Part shown: positions 1-8,882 of the stretch, piece by piece | Numbering within the stretch: position 1 is the first letter of the stretch | Layout: every line of letters begins with the position of its first letter | Source of the DNA: Chlorobiota bacterium | Lineage (GTDB): Bacteria; Bacteroidota; Ignavibacteria; OLB7 | DNA: 64,000 nt | Assembly (NCBI GenBank): GCA_028287785.1 | Contig: JAQBOZ010000027.1 | Location: forward strand, 351,899-415,898 | Direction: 5' to 3' | Translations under genes and position numbers: made by a program | Notes under the pieces: generated by a model | Told to the model about the DNA's origin: nothing | Database searches by the model: none | The model's input: the letters and a program-made list of their open reading frames with translations, nothing else

Positions 1-2
1 CG

Positions 3-626
3 GTAACATCGCTGGGCGGCATCCGGTCGCGCACCGTCGATGAGATGGATGCCGATGCGGTTTATCGCTCACCCGTCCGCTGCGATGATCCCGATGCCGA
101 GCGGAGGATGGCGGCATATCTGGAGGAGCTTCGCGCCGCGGGGGATTCCTCCGGCGGCATCGTCTCCGCGCGGATCGATGGCGTGCCGGCCGGGCTTGGG
201 GAGCCGATCTACGACAAGCTGAACGCGCGCCTTGCGGCCGGGATGATGTCGATCAACGGCGCGATGGGCTTCGACGTTGGCGCGGGCTTCGGCGTGGCGG
301 AGAGGCGGGGCTCGGAGAACAACGATCAGTTCATTCCGGCGGCGGCGGGGCCTGGCACGTCGAGCAACAATTCCGGCGGGATTCAGGGGGGGATATCCAA
401 CGGAATGCCGGTGATCTTCCGCGTCGCGTTCAAGCCGCCGTCATCGATTGCGACGGCGCAGCGGCACGGCACGGCGAGCGGGGATGTGGTGGAGCACAGA
501 GTGGAGGGACGGCACGATCCCTCGATCGTGATCCGCGCGGTGCCGGTTGTGGAGGCGATGGCGCTGATGGTGCTTGCCGATCACTGGCTGCTGGATCGCG
601 CATCGCGCGGCGCCGGGCGGAGATGA
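3..626 (+). CDS. aroC: Chorismate synthase (C-terminal part, cut by window start)
   Basis: Chorismate synthase converts 5-enolpyruvylshikimate-3-phosphate to chorismate, the last common step of aromatic amino acid synthesis, using reduced FMN. The frame is open to the left edge, so only about 207 C-terminal residues are present. Visible family signatures are NARLAAGMMSINGAMGF, the NSGGIQGGISNG stretch, FKPPSSI and the closing RHDPSIVIRAVPVVEAM block, which is the FMN/substrate-site region. It ends in TGA just before a strong hairpin shared with the convergent gene on the other strand. Family membership is secure; the real start lies outside the window. Confidence 0.95.
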   Translation, partial: VTSLGGIRSRTVDEMDADAVYRSPVRCDDPDAERRMAAYLEELRAAGDSSGGIVSARIDGVPAGLGEPIYDKLNARLAAGMMSINGAMGFDVGAGFGVAERRGSENNDQFIPAAAGPGTSSNNSGGIQGGISNGMPVIFRVAFKPPSSIATAQRHGTASGDVVEHRVEGRHDPSIVIRAVPVVEAMALMVLADHWLLDRASRGAGRR

Positions 627-655
627 TATCGACCGGGGAGATCAGTTATAACAGG

Positions 656-688
656 CGAGGGGAGAAGCTTCGGCAGCTTCTCCCCTCG
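656..688. terminator. Hairpin between convergent genes
   Basis: A perfect 14-bp stem (656-669 with 675-688, 5-base loop) lies between the stops of aroC and the convergent T9SS cargo. There is no T-run on either side, so it is a terminator-like hairpin serving either strand rather than a textbook intrinsic terminator. Confidence 0.55.
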
Positions 689-720
689 ATGCATTCAGAC
701 GATATCGCGCGGGCAGTGGA

Positions 721-2124
721 TCAGTGAACCACCGTCATGCTCCGCGTCAGGTTGACGCCGCCGCTCCGCATCTGATAGATATAGATCCCGTTCTCCAGCG
801 TTGCGGCGTTGAACGTCACCGAATGAGACCCGGCGGCCATCGTCTCATCGACAAGCGTCCTGACCGATTCGCCACGGAGATTAAAGAGGCTGATCGTCAC
901 GGGCCCGCTCTCCGGGAGCGTAAAGCCGATCCGTGCCACGCCCGCGGCCGGATTCGGATAGCTCTGCGAGACAAGGTAGCCGGCGCGTCCCGTGGTCCCC
1001 TGCTCGTCATCGACGCCGGAGATCTGAGCGATGGCGTGTACCGGGATCTTCAGCGTCCGGCTGCTGTCGCCCGCCGCGTTGATCGTGTAGGAGATCACCA
1101 CCGAATCATCGATCGTCTCGCCGCTTGTCGGGGCAAATCTCAGCCACACTTCGTGCGTCTCGCCCGGCGCCAGCGAGAAATAATCTCCTCCCTGAACCAG
1201 CGAGAACCCGCTGTTGGCCGGAGGGGTGATGGTGCCGGTCCGTTCGGAGGACGAATTGTTCATCACCACGATCGGCTGCATTCCCACCTGCCCGCTGGTG
1301 AGCGTGCCGAAGTTCAGCATATCGGGAAAGGCGAGGATAAGGGTGGAGTCCGCCTTGCCGGGGCCCGTGGTGCCACGGCCGGCGAGGAGGACGCGGCTGA
1401 TGCGCCTGGTATCATCGCCCGGCTTCGAGGAGTCGCCGGAATTGGCGGTCACCAGGATTGAATCGATATAGCCACCGGGGGTTCCCGGCGCGAAGCGGAT
1501 GGCGACCGTGCGCGTTGCGCCGGGGGTGAGCTGGAACTGACCGCCGCCGGAGATGATATTGAACGGCGCTCCCGCGTTGCTGACGGTGCCGCTGATCACC
1601 CGCTTGCTGGACTGGTTGGTGATCGTGATGTTCTTTTCGATGGAGCCGCCGGCCGCCACATTGCCGAACGCCAGCGGCGACGGATCGATCTGGAGCGAGA
1701 CGAACTCGCTCGGCTGATCGATAATGGTGGCGTGGAGCTTGTATTCGATCGGGCTTGGCTCATCGAGCGCCGTGTTGTCTATCGGGAGCGTTGCATCGGC
1801 CACGCCGATGGAGAGCGGGGCCGTAAAGGTGACCGTCACCGTCTGGCTATCCCCCTTGGCGATGGCGAACTGGCGGCTGGATTCCACGATGAACGTCGGG
1901 TTGTCTGGGTCGCCGATGGTGATCAGGATCGGAACTGACGATGTCGTGTTCCTGATCGTGAACGACTTCGTCACGGACGAGCCCATCACCACGTTGCCGA
2001 AATCGAGCATGGCCGGGGTGAAGGAGAGCGTCGTGGCTCCTGTCGCCGCCGTGATGCAGGTGATGCCGAGAAACGTCAGGAATGTGAGCAGGGCAAGGCG
2101 GCGTGGTTGTGCGGAAGATGACAT
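721..2124 (-). CDS. Secreted ASH/HYDIN-type repeat protein with T9SS C-terminal sorting domain
   Basis: Predicted 467-residue secreted protein. The chosen ATG at 2124 gives a clean signal peptide (about 30 residues, hydrophobic core LALLTFLTFLGITCI) and has GGAGG about 12 bases upstream; ATG 2151 is an alternative. Three immunoglobulin-like modules of about 100 residues each start with a DFGNV/AFGNV/NFGTL motif, typical of ASH/HYDIN or choice-of-anchor-D domains. The last 80 residues look like a FlgD-like/T9SS type A sorting domain: YPNPAAG, LFNLRGE, then NGIYIYQM and a final TRSMTVVH strand. Expected to cross the outer membrane through the type IX system. Function beyond surface or secreted structural protein is unknown. 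Confidence 0.8.
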   Translation of the reverse strand: MSSSAQPRRLALLTFLTFLGITCITAATGATTLSFTPAMLDFGNVVMGSSVTKSFTIRNTTSSVPILITIGDPDNPTFIVESSRQFAIAKGDSQTVTVTFTAPLSIGVADATLPIDNTALDEPSPIEYKLHATIIDQPSEFVSLQIDPSPLAFGNVAAGGSIEKNITITNQSSKRVISGTVSNAGAPFNIISGGGQFQLTPGATRTVAIRFAPGTPGGYIDSILVTANSGDSSKPGDDTRRISRVLLAGRGTTGPGKADSTLILAFPDMLNFGTLTSGQVGMQPIVVMNNSSSERTGTITPPANSGFSLVQGGDYFSLAPGETHEVWLRFAPTSGETIDDSVVISYTINAAGDSSRTLKIPVHAIAQISGVDDEQGTTGRAGYLVSQSYPNPAAGVARIGFTLPESGPVTISLFNLRGESVRTLVDETMAAGSHSVTFNAATLENGIYIYQMRSGGVNLTRSMTVVH

Positions 2125-2496
2125 GGTAGTGGGTAGCCTCCAACTGATCATCGATCGTTGATTTCGTGAATAAGTTCGGTTGCCAATTCCATCTCTCCAT
2201 GGCGGACGAAACGGCGGGAGGGCGCTCCGCGCGAAAGCGGGGCGATGCGGCGCCCGGGAGGATGTAATAACGTGTGGAAGTATACGGATAAGGGGGCAGC
2301 TATACAACGTTCGGACGGTCGGAATCGCCCCGTTCCCTCACGGTTGAGCCTGTTCCGGCCGTTCAGCCGGCGGAATCGCTCGCGCGGCGGCGGTTTGCGC
2401 TCCTCCTGTCCGGTACCACGGCAACGGGCCGGAGTGCATTACCCCGGCCCGCCTGAATCCTCGGTTCGATCGTGATCCCGGATTTTCCGTTGAGGG
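2125..2496. other. Intergenic region between T9SS cargo and asd
   Basis: About 370 bases without a credible gene. It should hold the promoter of the cargo gene. It also contains an 8-bp GC-only stem (2425-2432 with 2444-2451) downstream of the asd stop on the minus strand that could help terminate asd; it has no T-run. Confidence 0.4.
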
Positions 2497-3513
2497 CTAT
2501 CGCATCGCGTTGCGCGCAATCAGCAGCTCCGCGATCTGCACTGCGTTGGTTGCCGCGCCCTTGCGGACGTTGTCAGCCACCACCCACATGTTGAGCGTGT
2601 TCGGTCGCGAGGCATCCTTTCGAATCCTTCCCACATACACCTCGTCGTGATCGCCCGCGTCCAGCACCGTTGGATAGAAGTTGGAGGAGGGATCATCCCA
2701 GACGATCACGCCGGGAGCGCGCTCCAGCAGCTTCCGCGCCCTCGCCGGGGTCACGGGGTTTTCAAACTCCGCGTTCACCGATTCCGCGTGGGCCGCCATG
2801 GTCGGTATCCGCACGCAGGTCATCGTGGCGGCCAGCTTCGGCAGCCCCATGATCTTCCGCGTCTCGTTGATCATCTTGATCTCCTCCTCGGAGTAATCCT
2901 CCCCCTCGCCGAACCCGTGGAAGATGGTGTTGAACGCGGCGGTATGGGGGAACTTCGGCTTCTCCGGGATGCGACCCTTCAACTCCGCGGTCAACTGATC
3001 GATCCCCGCCTGTCCCGCTCCGGAGACGGCCTGATAGGTGGAGACCACGATCCGCCTCAGCGTAAACGCGTCGTGGAGCGGCTTCAGCGCCACCACAAGC
3101 TGGATGGTGGAGCAGTTCGGGTTGGCGATGATCCCGCGATGCTTCAACGCCGCGTCAGGGTTCACCTCCGGCACCACCAGCGGAACCCCCTTCTCCATTC
3201 TCCACGCGCTGGAGTTGTCGATGGCGACGGCGCCGGCCTCCGCCGCTATCGGCGCGTACTGGCGGCTGACCGATGCGCCGGCGGAGAAGAGAGCGATATC
3301 GATCCCCTTGAACGATTTCCTGTTCAGCTCTTCCACCACCAGATTCTTTCCGCCGAAACGGACCTTGCTCCCCGCGGAGTTCTTCGATGCAAGCAGCCTG
3401 ATGCTCGATACCGGAAGCCCGCGCTCCTCGAGGACGCGAAGCATCGTCCGCCCCACAAGCCCCGTGGCGCCTACGACGGCGATTGCATAGCCGTCCTGGT
3501 TCTGTTGATCCAC
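2497..3513 (-). CDS. asd: Aspartate-semialdehyde dehydrogenase
   Basis: Catalyses NADPH-dependent reduction of aspartyl phosphate to aspartate semialdehyde, the branch point to lysine/diaminopimelate, threonine and methionine. The 338-residue protein has the usual length. Visible features: N-terminal Rossmann motif VVGATGLVG (residues 13-21), catalytic cysteine C134 in NPNCST, and YQAVSGAG shortly after. The start is GTG at 3511-3513; no ATG in this frame precedes the nucleotide-binding motif. The next gene downstream on this strand is the ASH-domain cargo, which looks separately transcribed. Confidence 0.95.
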   Translation of the reverse strand: MDQQNQDGYAIAVVGATGLVGRTMLRVLEERGLPVSSIRLLASKNSAGSKVRFGGKNLVVEELNRKSFKGIDIALFSAGASVSRQYAPIAAEAGAVAIDNSSAWRMEKGVPLVVPEVNPDAALKHRGIIANPNCSTIQLVVALKPLHDAFTLRRIVVSTYQAVSGAGQAGIDQLTAELKGRIPEKPKFPHTAAFNTIFHGFGEGEDYSEEEIKMINETRKIMGLPKLAATMTCVRIPTMAAHAESVNAEFENPVTPARARKLLERAPGVIVWDDPSSNFYPTVLDAGDHDEVYVGRIRKDASRPNTLNMWVVADNVRKGAATNAVQIAELLIARNAMR

Positions 3514-3679
3514 TGTTGTTGCCGATTGCTGGTACTACGGAAACGACCGGGCGCGGAAGGGAAGGGCTTTCGCGCCGGCCGGTGAGTTGTTGTGAACGCC
3601 AAAGCCGTTCCACGCATCCACGCGGCAGTTGTTACCGCGGTGCAGACTGTGGTGTTGTGTCGGGGCAGGTTTCAAACCT

Positions 3680-5230
3680 CTACTGCCCTACGTGGAAATC
3701 GTCGGGGACCGCGTTCAGCTTGGTTGTATCGCCATACTTGCCGTGCGAGAGGAATATCGTGTAGATCTTTCCGGCGTCCAGCGTCAGGCTCTCGTTCTCC
3801 GGAAGAATCGATTTTCCCGTCTCATCCACCACGGTCGCCGTGACCGTGCCGGCCGGGGCATCGAAGGACATCTCGGCTCCCGGCGCCTGGCCGTAGCCCA
3901 TCAGCGGGCCGGGGGTTCCGTTCAGAAGAAGTTTGAGCTGATGCCCCGTAAGGCTGTCGCGATATCCGCCGTGGAAAAACCTGACCCGCGTCCCGCCGGT
4001 GGGGGCGGGAACGTTATCGAGGAGGCGAACCGATTTCGAGATGTTCGGATTGGTCTTGTCGTACGGGCCGTAGGCCACGATGGTAAACCGCCTCCCCGGC
4101 TCATTGACGAACGGCTGCTTCGGGACGATCACCGGCTGGGGACGGCTGCTGATGACATCGCCTCCAAGATCCAGCTCCACCCGATACGGCCACCATGTCT
4201 TGGTGAAGGTGGAGAGGAGGAAGTAGGGGCGGCTCGGGCTGTACTTCTGGATCTCGTCGATATGAAACACGCTCAGCACGGGATACTGGAAGAGGGATTT
4301 CCGGAAGTACTCGGCCGGCGCGGAGTTGGCGTCGGCGCTGTCGAGGAAGGTGATATCGATCGCATCGTTGGTTCCGGTCGGCAGCAGGCTCACCGCCCGT
4401 ATCGCGCCGAAGTTGACGCGGAACGGCGTGCTGCCGTAGAGCCCCGCATCGTTCTTTCCGTTCTCCGGAAACGCGGAGAAGAGGGTGAACTGATCATCGC
4501 CAACCGGCTTGGCCGTCCCGGTCAGCACGATGGTCCAGACCGAGCCGGATGGAAGCGGGATATAGGGGGGCGGGGCCGCCATCACCAGCGAATCGAGGTT
4601 GTCGAAGACCCATAGCCCGGTCCCCGAACCGATCCCGTACGCCTTGCTCGATACATAGCTGCTGGCCGTTCCGTATTTCAACCCCGTCACCACCGCGGGG
4701 TTGGTCGCCTTGTCCTGGTGGACGGAGAGGGTCGGCGTGTTGGGGGAGAGATGCACCACCCGGTAACGCGCGCCGGTCGGCTTGTCGGTCACCGTGTCGG
4801 TGGTGACAAGCACATGGTAGTCGGATTTCGTGCCGTAGAAATAGGCGGTGTAGTAGCTGTTTCGGGTGAGCGCGAGCGCCTGGCTTGCAAGCGTGGTTCC
4901 GCCTGACCTGAAGGAGATCTTCCCGGCGAGGCTGTCCACCGGATAGTACTTCGCGTCGTTGCCGGCCGAGGAGAATGTCAGATAGCCCTGCGGCGCGGCG
5001 AAGAACTTCGCGGTATCGATCAGCACATCCACCGCCGGCCCGTCCGATGCCGCGTTGATGACCCGGAGAAATGCCCCCGTCCCGCTGTAGAAGCTGCCGC
5101 TGTCGCTCTTCTTGGTCGGCACGAACGGATCGGCCGGCGAGCAGGCGGTGAACGAAAGGGCAAGGGCCACCACCGCGAGCAGCAGCATCCCCGTGCCATT
5201 CGCGGTATATCTCACTGTAGGAGTATTCAT
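3680..5230 (-). CDS. DUF4397-type lipoprotein
   Basis: A 516-residue predicted lipoprotein. The ATG at 5230 gives a signal sequence with hydrophobic core MLLLAVVALAL and lipobox SFTAC, so the cysteine near residue 30 would be lipidated. The frame stays open further upstream but without coding character. The body contains a DUF4397-like beta domain (FLRVINAASDGPAVDVLID, then YRVVHLSPNTPTLSV) and a second related module near the C-terminus (TRVRFFHGGYRDSLTG). DUF4397 proteins are extracytoplasmic and of unknown function. No sorting domain is visible. Confidence 0.75.
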   Translation of the reverse strand: MNTPTVRYTANGTGMLLLAVVALALSFTACSPADPFVPTKKSDSGSFYSGTGAFLRVINAASDGPAVDVLIDTAKFFAAPQGYLTFSSAGNDAKYYPVDSLAGKISFRSGGTTLASQALALTRNSYYTAYFYGTKSDYHVLVTTDTVTDKPTGARYRVVHLSPNTPTLSVHQDKATNPAVVTGLKYGTASSYVSSKAYGIGSGTGLWVFDNLDSLVMAAPPPYIPLPSGSVWTIVLTGTAKPVGDDQFTLFSAFPENGKNDAGLYGSTPFRVNFGAIRAVSLLPTGTNDAIDITFLDSADANSAPAEYFRKSLFQYPVLSVFHIDEIQKYSPSRPYFLLSTFTKTWWPYRVELDLGGDVISSRPQPVIVPKQPFVNEPGRRFTIVAYGPYDKTNPNISKSVRLLDNVPAPTGGTRVRFFHGGYRDSLTGHQLKLLLNGTPGPLMGYGQAPGAEMSFDAPAGTVTATVVDETGKSILPENESLTLDAGKIYTIFLSHGKYGDTTKLNAVPDDFHVGQ

Positions 5231-5378
5231 CGATTCGATGATTGAAATGTGCCGTGTCCGGTATTTCCGTCGATGCCCTTCCGGGGGCAGCCCTTCCGCG
5301 CTGCCTGTCAAGCTCTTGAAAGACCGCCTCTGAAAGCCGAATGTGACCATGATACATTGTCGTCCCCCGATACGCAAC

Positions 5379-5411
5379 AGGCCCGGAAATCTTTTGGAAG
5401 ATTCCGGGCCT
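5379..5411 (-). terminator. Hairpin downstream of yidC
   Basis: Strong stem (about 14 bp, one bulged base) 65 bases past the yidC stop and ahead of the DUF4397 gene. There is no T-run, so termination is inferred from position and stem strength. Confidence 0.5.
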
Positions 5412-5476
5412 GAACGTTTCCGGGCCGCCCGAACATCTCACCGTGGAGAGAGATCGCGTGGCCGGTCCGACGCGTG

Positions 5477-7357
5477 TTATCGCTTCTTCGGTTCGACCGG
5501 GGTACGACCATCGACCTTCTTGGAGCCGCCCGACGTGCCGGATGGGCGCTGCTGGACTTCGGCCATCTTCTGCGCTTCCTCCATCTTCTGCGCCAGCCAG
5601 CCCTTCTTTTTCGTCTTGGCGGTGCGGCGCAGTTCCTCCAGCGTCAGCGTGTTCTTGCTGAACTTCGACATGTAGATCTGCTGGCCGATCGCCAGGGCGT
5701 TGAACGTCAGATAGTAGAGGTTCAGGCCCGAGGGGAGATGGTTGAACGCCAGCGTAAGAAGCACCGGCATGAAATAGACCATCGCCTTCTGCTTCGGATC
5801 GGTCAGCATCATCTTCTGCTGGATGAAGAGCGTCGCGCCCATGATCAGCGCCAGCGCGCTCAGTTTGTCGCCGAGCAGCGGAAGGGCGAACGGCAGGTGG
5901 ACGATCTGATCGGGGATGGAAAGATCCTTGATCCAGAGCGCGAAGCTGGCCTGACGGAGATCGATCGCCGAGCTGAGAGTTCCCCAGAGCGCGTAGAGGA
6001 TCGGCATCTGAAGGATCATGGGGAGGCAGCCGCCGACCGGGTTGATGCCGTATTCACGATAGAGCGCCATCGTCTCCATCTGCTGCTTCTGCTGGTCATC
6101 CTTGTGCTTCTCGCGAATCTCCGCGATGATCGGCTGGAGGAGCTGCATCTTCTTTGCCGACTTGATCTGCGGGATCGAAAGCGGCCAGAGCGGGAGCCTG
6201 ATCAGGAGCGTGAAGATGATGATCACAACGCCGTAGTTGGCGATGTACCTGTGAAGGAACCGGAAGATCGGGAGCATGAAGAACTCGCCGATCGGCCTGA
6301 TAAGGAAGCGGGCGCCGAAGTCCAGCATCCCCTGGATGCCGAACGATTTCGCCACATCGTAATCGAGCGGGCCAACGAAGACGGTAAACCGCTGCGTGTT
6401 GGAGACCCCCTGCACCGGAACGTGGAGGCTGAGATCGTAGCTCTCGACGCGCCCTCCGGAATCGGCGGTGGCGGCAACGCCGGTGATCGCGGCGGCGCTT
6501 CTGGCCTGCGGGACGGCGGGGATGATCGCCGCGCCGAAATACTTCACGTGCGTTCCCACCCAGTTGACAAGCCCCGTGAATTTCTGCTCGGTCACCTTGC
6601 TCACGTCCGATGCGTCAACCTCGGTAAGATCGCCGTTGACCACCGCGAGCGATTTCGCCTTTCCCGATTCATCGACCGAGTTATGCTCCTGATACTTCAG
6701 CCCTTTCTTCCAGGTGATGTCGTATCCCCCCTGCGACAGCTCCCCGGCCATGTTGTTCATCGCCACATCTAGGCCGATGCCATAGCTGTTGCCGCGGAAG
6801 ATGAAACGCTTTTCGATGGTCTGCGCCGGCGTTGCGGCGGCTCCGGCGGAATCGCCCGCGGAAGCTCCGCCGAGCTGCACCCGCGCGGTGATCACCACGG
6901 AATCCTTCTCGCCGAGCGTCACATCCTGCGGCGCATCGACTGTGAAGATCATGCTCTCGGTGGGGACTTTCACGCCGCCGGCCGCCACGTATTCCAGGCC
7001 AAGCTCGCCGGGGAAGCCGACGGAATCCGAGATAAGCTGAACGGGATCGCCGTACCAGGTCTTATAATGATTCAGTGTGAAGCGGGAGAGGAGGGCGCCG
7101 CGGGTGTTGAAGATTGCCGTGTAGAGTGGGCTTTTGATCGTGATCAGGCGTCCATCCCCCTGCGTGGCCGCCAGGTACTTGCCGGTAAGCGGGACCTGTG
7201 GAATGGCAGCGGGCGCTGGAGTGGCGGCCGGCTTGGCGACCGTATCGATCCGCGGCGTATTAACGGACTGCTGTGGCGCCTTCGGCCCGAAGTACATGTA
7301 CCACGCCACCATGATGACCGCGATGAGGACGAAGGCGAGAGTCGTGCGTTTATCCAT
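5477..7357 (-). CDS. yidC: Membrane protein insertase YidC
   Basis: YidC/Oxa1 insertase of the inner membrane, working with or without SecYEG. The start at ATG 7357 (MDKRTTLAFVLIAVIM) gives 626 residues and the expected N-terminal membrane helix; the extra 14 codons upstream are not typical. Order: helix 1 (about 5-24), a large periplasmic beta domain (about 50-350), then the conserved membrane core with the helix containing TLLIRLPLW (the hydrophilic-groove arginine), a cytoplasmic Lys-rich loop, and the YGINPVGGCLPMILQMP motif. The tail is Lys-rich. It follows yidD in the rpmH-rnpA-yidD-yidC block. Confidence 0.96.
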   Translation of the reverse strand: MDKRTTLAFVLIAVIMVAWYMYFGPKAPQQSVNTPRIDTVAKPAATPAPAAIPQVPLTGKYLAATQGDGRLITIKSPLYTAIFNTRGALLSRFTLNHYKTWYGDPVQLISDSVGFPGELGLEYVAAGGVKVPTESMIFTVDAPQDVTLGEKDSVVITARVQLGGASAGDSAGAAATPAQTIEKRFIFRGNSYGIGLDVAMNNMAGELSQGGYDITWKKGLKYQEHNSVDESGKAKSLAVVNGDLTEVDASDVSKVTEQKFTGLVNWVGTHVKYFGAAIIPAVPQARSAAAITGVAATADSGGRVESYDLSLHVPVQGVSNTQRFTVFVGPLDYDVAKSFGIQGMLDFGARFLIRPIGEFFMLPIFRFLHRYIANYGVVIIIFTLLIRLPLWPLSIPQIKSAKKMQLLQPIIAEIREKHKDDQQKQQMETMALYREYGINPVGGCLPMILQMPILYALWGTLSSAIDLRQASFALWIKDLSIPDQIVHLPFALPLLGDKLSALALIMGATLFIQQKMMLTDPKQKAMVYFMPVLLTLAFNHLPSGLNLYYLTFNALAIGQQIYMSKFSKNTLTLEELRRTAKTKKKGWLAQKMEEAQKMAEVQQRPSGTSGGSKKVDGRTPVEPKKR

Positions 7358-7589
7358 AATAACAGTGGCGCCCGGACGGAGCGGGCGCGGGAAAATCATT
7401 GCTGTGCGGAAGCCCTGAAAGAAACGGCGGGTCGGCGGGCATCCAGCTCCGACCTCCGCAGGATCTCTCCATCAGTCACCGGCCCATGAAAGGCGGTAAC
7501 GGGAGAGTCCGAAAGCCAACCGCCTACGTGATCACCGGACCGCGTGTTGCAGCCGGCGATGGTCTGCTGTCCAACTGTTCAAGGGTCTG

Positions 7590-7847
7590 CTACGGGACAG
7601 GGTCGTAGCCGCCGGGATGGAATGGATGGCACTTGGAAATCCTGACGATTCCCAGCCCGATCCCCTTGAAGATCCCATGACGAACGATTGCCTGACGGGT
7701 ATATTCCGAGCATGTCGGGTGAAAACGGCACGAGGGAGGTGTCAGCGGGGATATCCGCCGCTGATAGAAGCGGATAAGGCCAACGAAGATGCCGCGGGGG
7801 AACGGGAGCCTGGGCTCCGGATCGTCATGGCTCTCCTGCGGCTTCAT
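7590..7847 (-). CDS. yidD: Membrane protein insertion efficiency factor YidD
   Basis: Small (85-residue) inner-membrane-associated factor that helps YidC-dependent insertion. Family hallmarks are [23 protein letters not shown] with the conserved cysteines, then [16 protein letters not shown] at the end. The ATG at 7847 overlaps the end of rnpA by 23 bases; a TTG at 7883 in the same frame would add 12 residues. The overlap suggests translational coupling with rnpA. Confidence 0.92.
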   Translation of the reverse strand: MKPQESHDDPEPRLPFPRGIFVGLIRFYQRRISPLTPPSCRFHPTCSEYTRQAIVRHGIFKGIGLGIVRISKCHPFHPGGYDPVP

Positions 7848-8250
7848 CGGCTCGTTTCCGTATGCGTGAAGAGATCGCGCCAAGCGCCATCCTCATATCG
7901 GATTGTATGGAATCCAGGCTTGGGCGAAGTGCCTGTTCGCCGCTGCCGGACCAGAGAATCACCAGCCTGAGTTCCCGGCCGGCCGGAACCGACTCGGAAA
8001 AACGATGCCGCTGCATCCGGTAGGCCTCGCGCAGAATGCGACGAAGCCTGTTCCGTTTGACGGCTGAACCGGCGTTTCGCCTGACGACGAAGCCGGCATG
8101 CACTTCCGATGATTCCCCGGTGGAAAGCGCATACTTCACAACGAGCTGGCCCCGTCGCAAGCCATCTCCCTCGCGAAAGAGACGCCCGAAGACATCGCGT
8201 CCGCGAAGCACGGCGCTGCGCGGAAGCCGGTACCTCGTTGTTGGTTCCAT
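7825..8250 (-). CDS. rnpA: Ribonuclease P protein component
   Basis: Protein subunit of RNase P, which removes tRNA 5' leaders together with the RnpB RNA. The 141-residue product shows the basic signature [15 protein letters not shown] (RNR motif) and the N-terminal LPRSAVLRG segment. It sits 65 bases after rpmH and overlaps yidD. The length is slightly above the usual 110-130 residues because of an Arg-rich tail. Confidence 0.94.
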   Translation of the reverse strand: MEPTTRYRLPRSAVLRGRDVFGRLFREGDGLRRGQLVVKYALSTGESSEVHAGFVVRRNAGSAVKRNRLRRILREAYRMQRHRFSESVPAGRELRLVILWSGSGEQALRPSLDSIQSDMRMALGAISSRIRKRADEAAGEP

Positions 8251-8315
8251 AATATTTCAACGAACGGGAGGAGATCCGCCGCATGACGTCATCTCCTCAC
8301 CCGATTTCGCCGAGA

Positions 8316-8474
8316 CTACCTGCTGTGACGTGGCTCGTCGCTGACGGTCAGACGATGACGTCCCTTCGCACGGCGGCGTGCGATGACCTTGCGGCCGTTC
8401 TTGGTTGCCATACGCTCGCGGAAGCCGTGTGCATTGCGGCGCTTCCGGCGGCTGGGCTGATACGTGCGCTTCAT
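8316..8474 (-). CDS. rpmH: 50S ribosomal protein L34
   Basis: Reading the minus strand from ATG 8472-8474 gives a 52-residue protein beginning [18 protein letters not shown] and continuing with [19 protein letters not shown], the unmistakable L34 sequence, then a short extra tail ([10 protein letters not shown]) and TAG. It is the first gene of the rpmH-rnpA-yidD-yidC block and is divergent from dnaA. Confidence 0.97.
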   Translation of the reverse strand: MKRTYQPSRRKRRNAHGFRERMATKNGRKVIARRRAKGRHRLTVSDEPRHSR

Positions 8475-8882
8475 GATACCCCTATGGATTTAGAGTGTCG
8501 GTTGTTATCGAGAACCACAAAGATACAAACGGGGGAATCATTCTCAATCACATAAGCGTTTCATCTTGCTACCGAACGCGATTCTTTACAAGGTGTGTTC
8601 CGGCGGCGGAAAAATCTTTCGTGAAACCGTGGAACTGTTGCGCCTGGTTTTCAGGGCGTCGTAACTTGGCTCCGCAACTCCGCACGGGCCACTCCTCATG
8701 GTGGCTCACTCTCCCTGGCTTCCCACGCTTGTTGGACCGATTTCTGCATCTGTATTTCCGCCTGGATGAATGACCATACTGTCCTCCATACTGTTGATCA
8801 GCGCGATGGCCTCACCGTCGGGGAGCCCGATATCCGTGGCTCGATTTTTCGCTCACAGAATCTCGAACGGTGACGTAACGAT
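8475..8882. promoter_or_regulatory. Divergent rpmH/dnaA intergenic region
   Basis: 408 bases between two divergent housekeeping genes; promoters for both must lie here. In many bacteria this interval carries oriC, but no clear TTATCCACA-type DnaA box or box cluster is visible by eye, so it is not called an origin. No small gene is seen. Confidence 0.5.

Noticed and set aside
8475..8882. oriC call in the dnaA-rpmH spacer
   Set aside because: No convincing DnaA-box cluster or AT-rich unwinding element seen; left as a possible location only.
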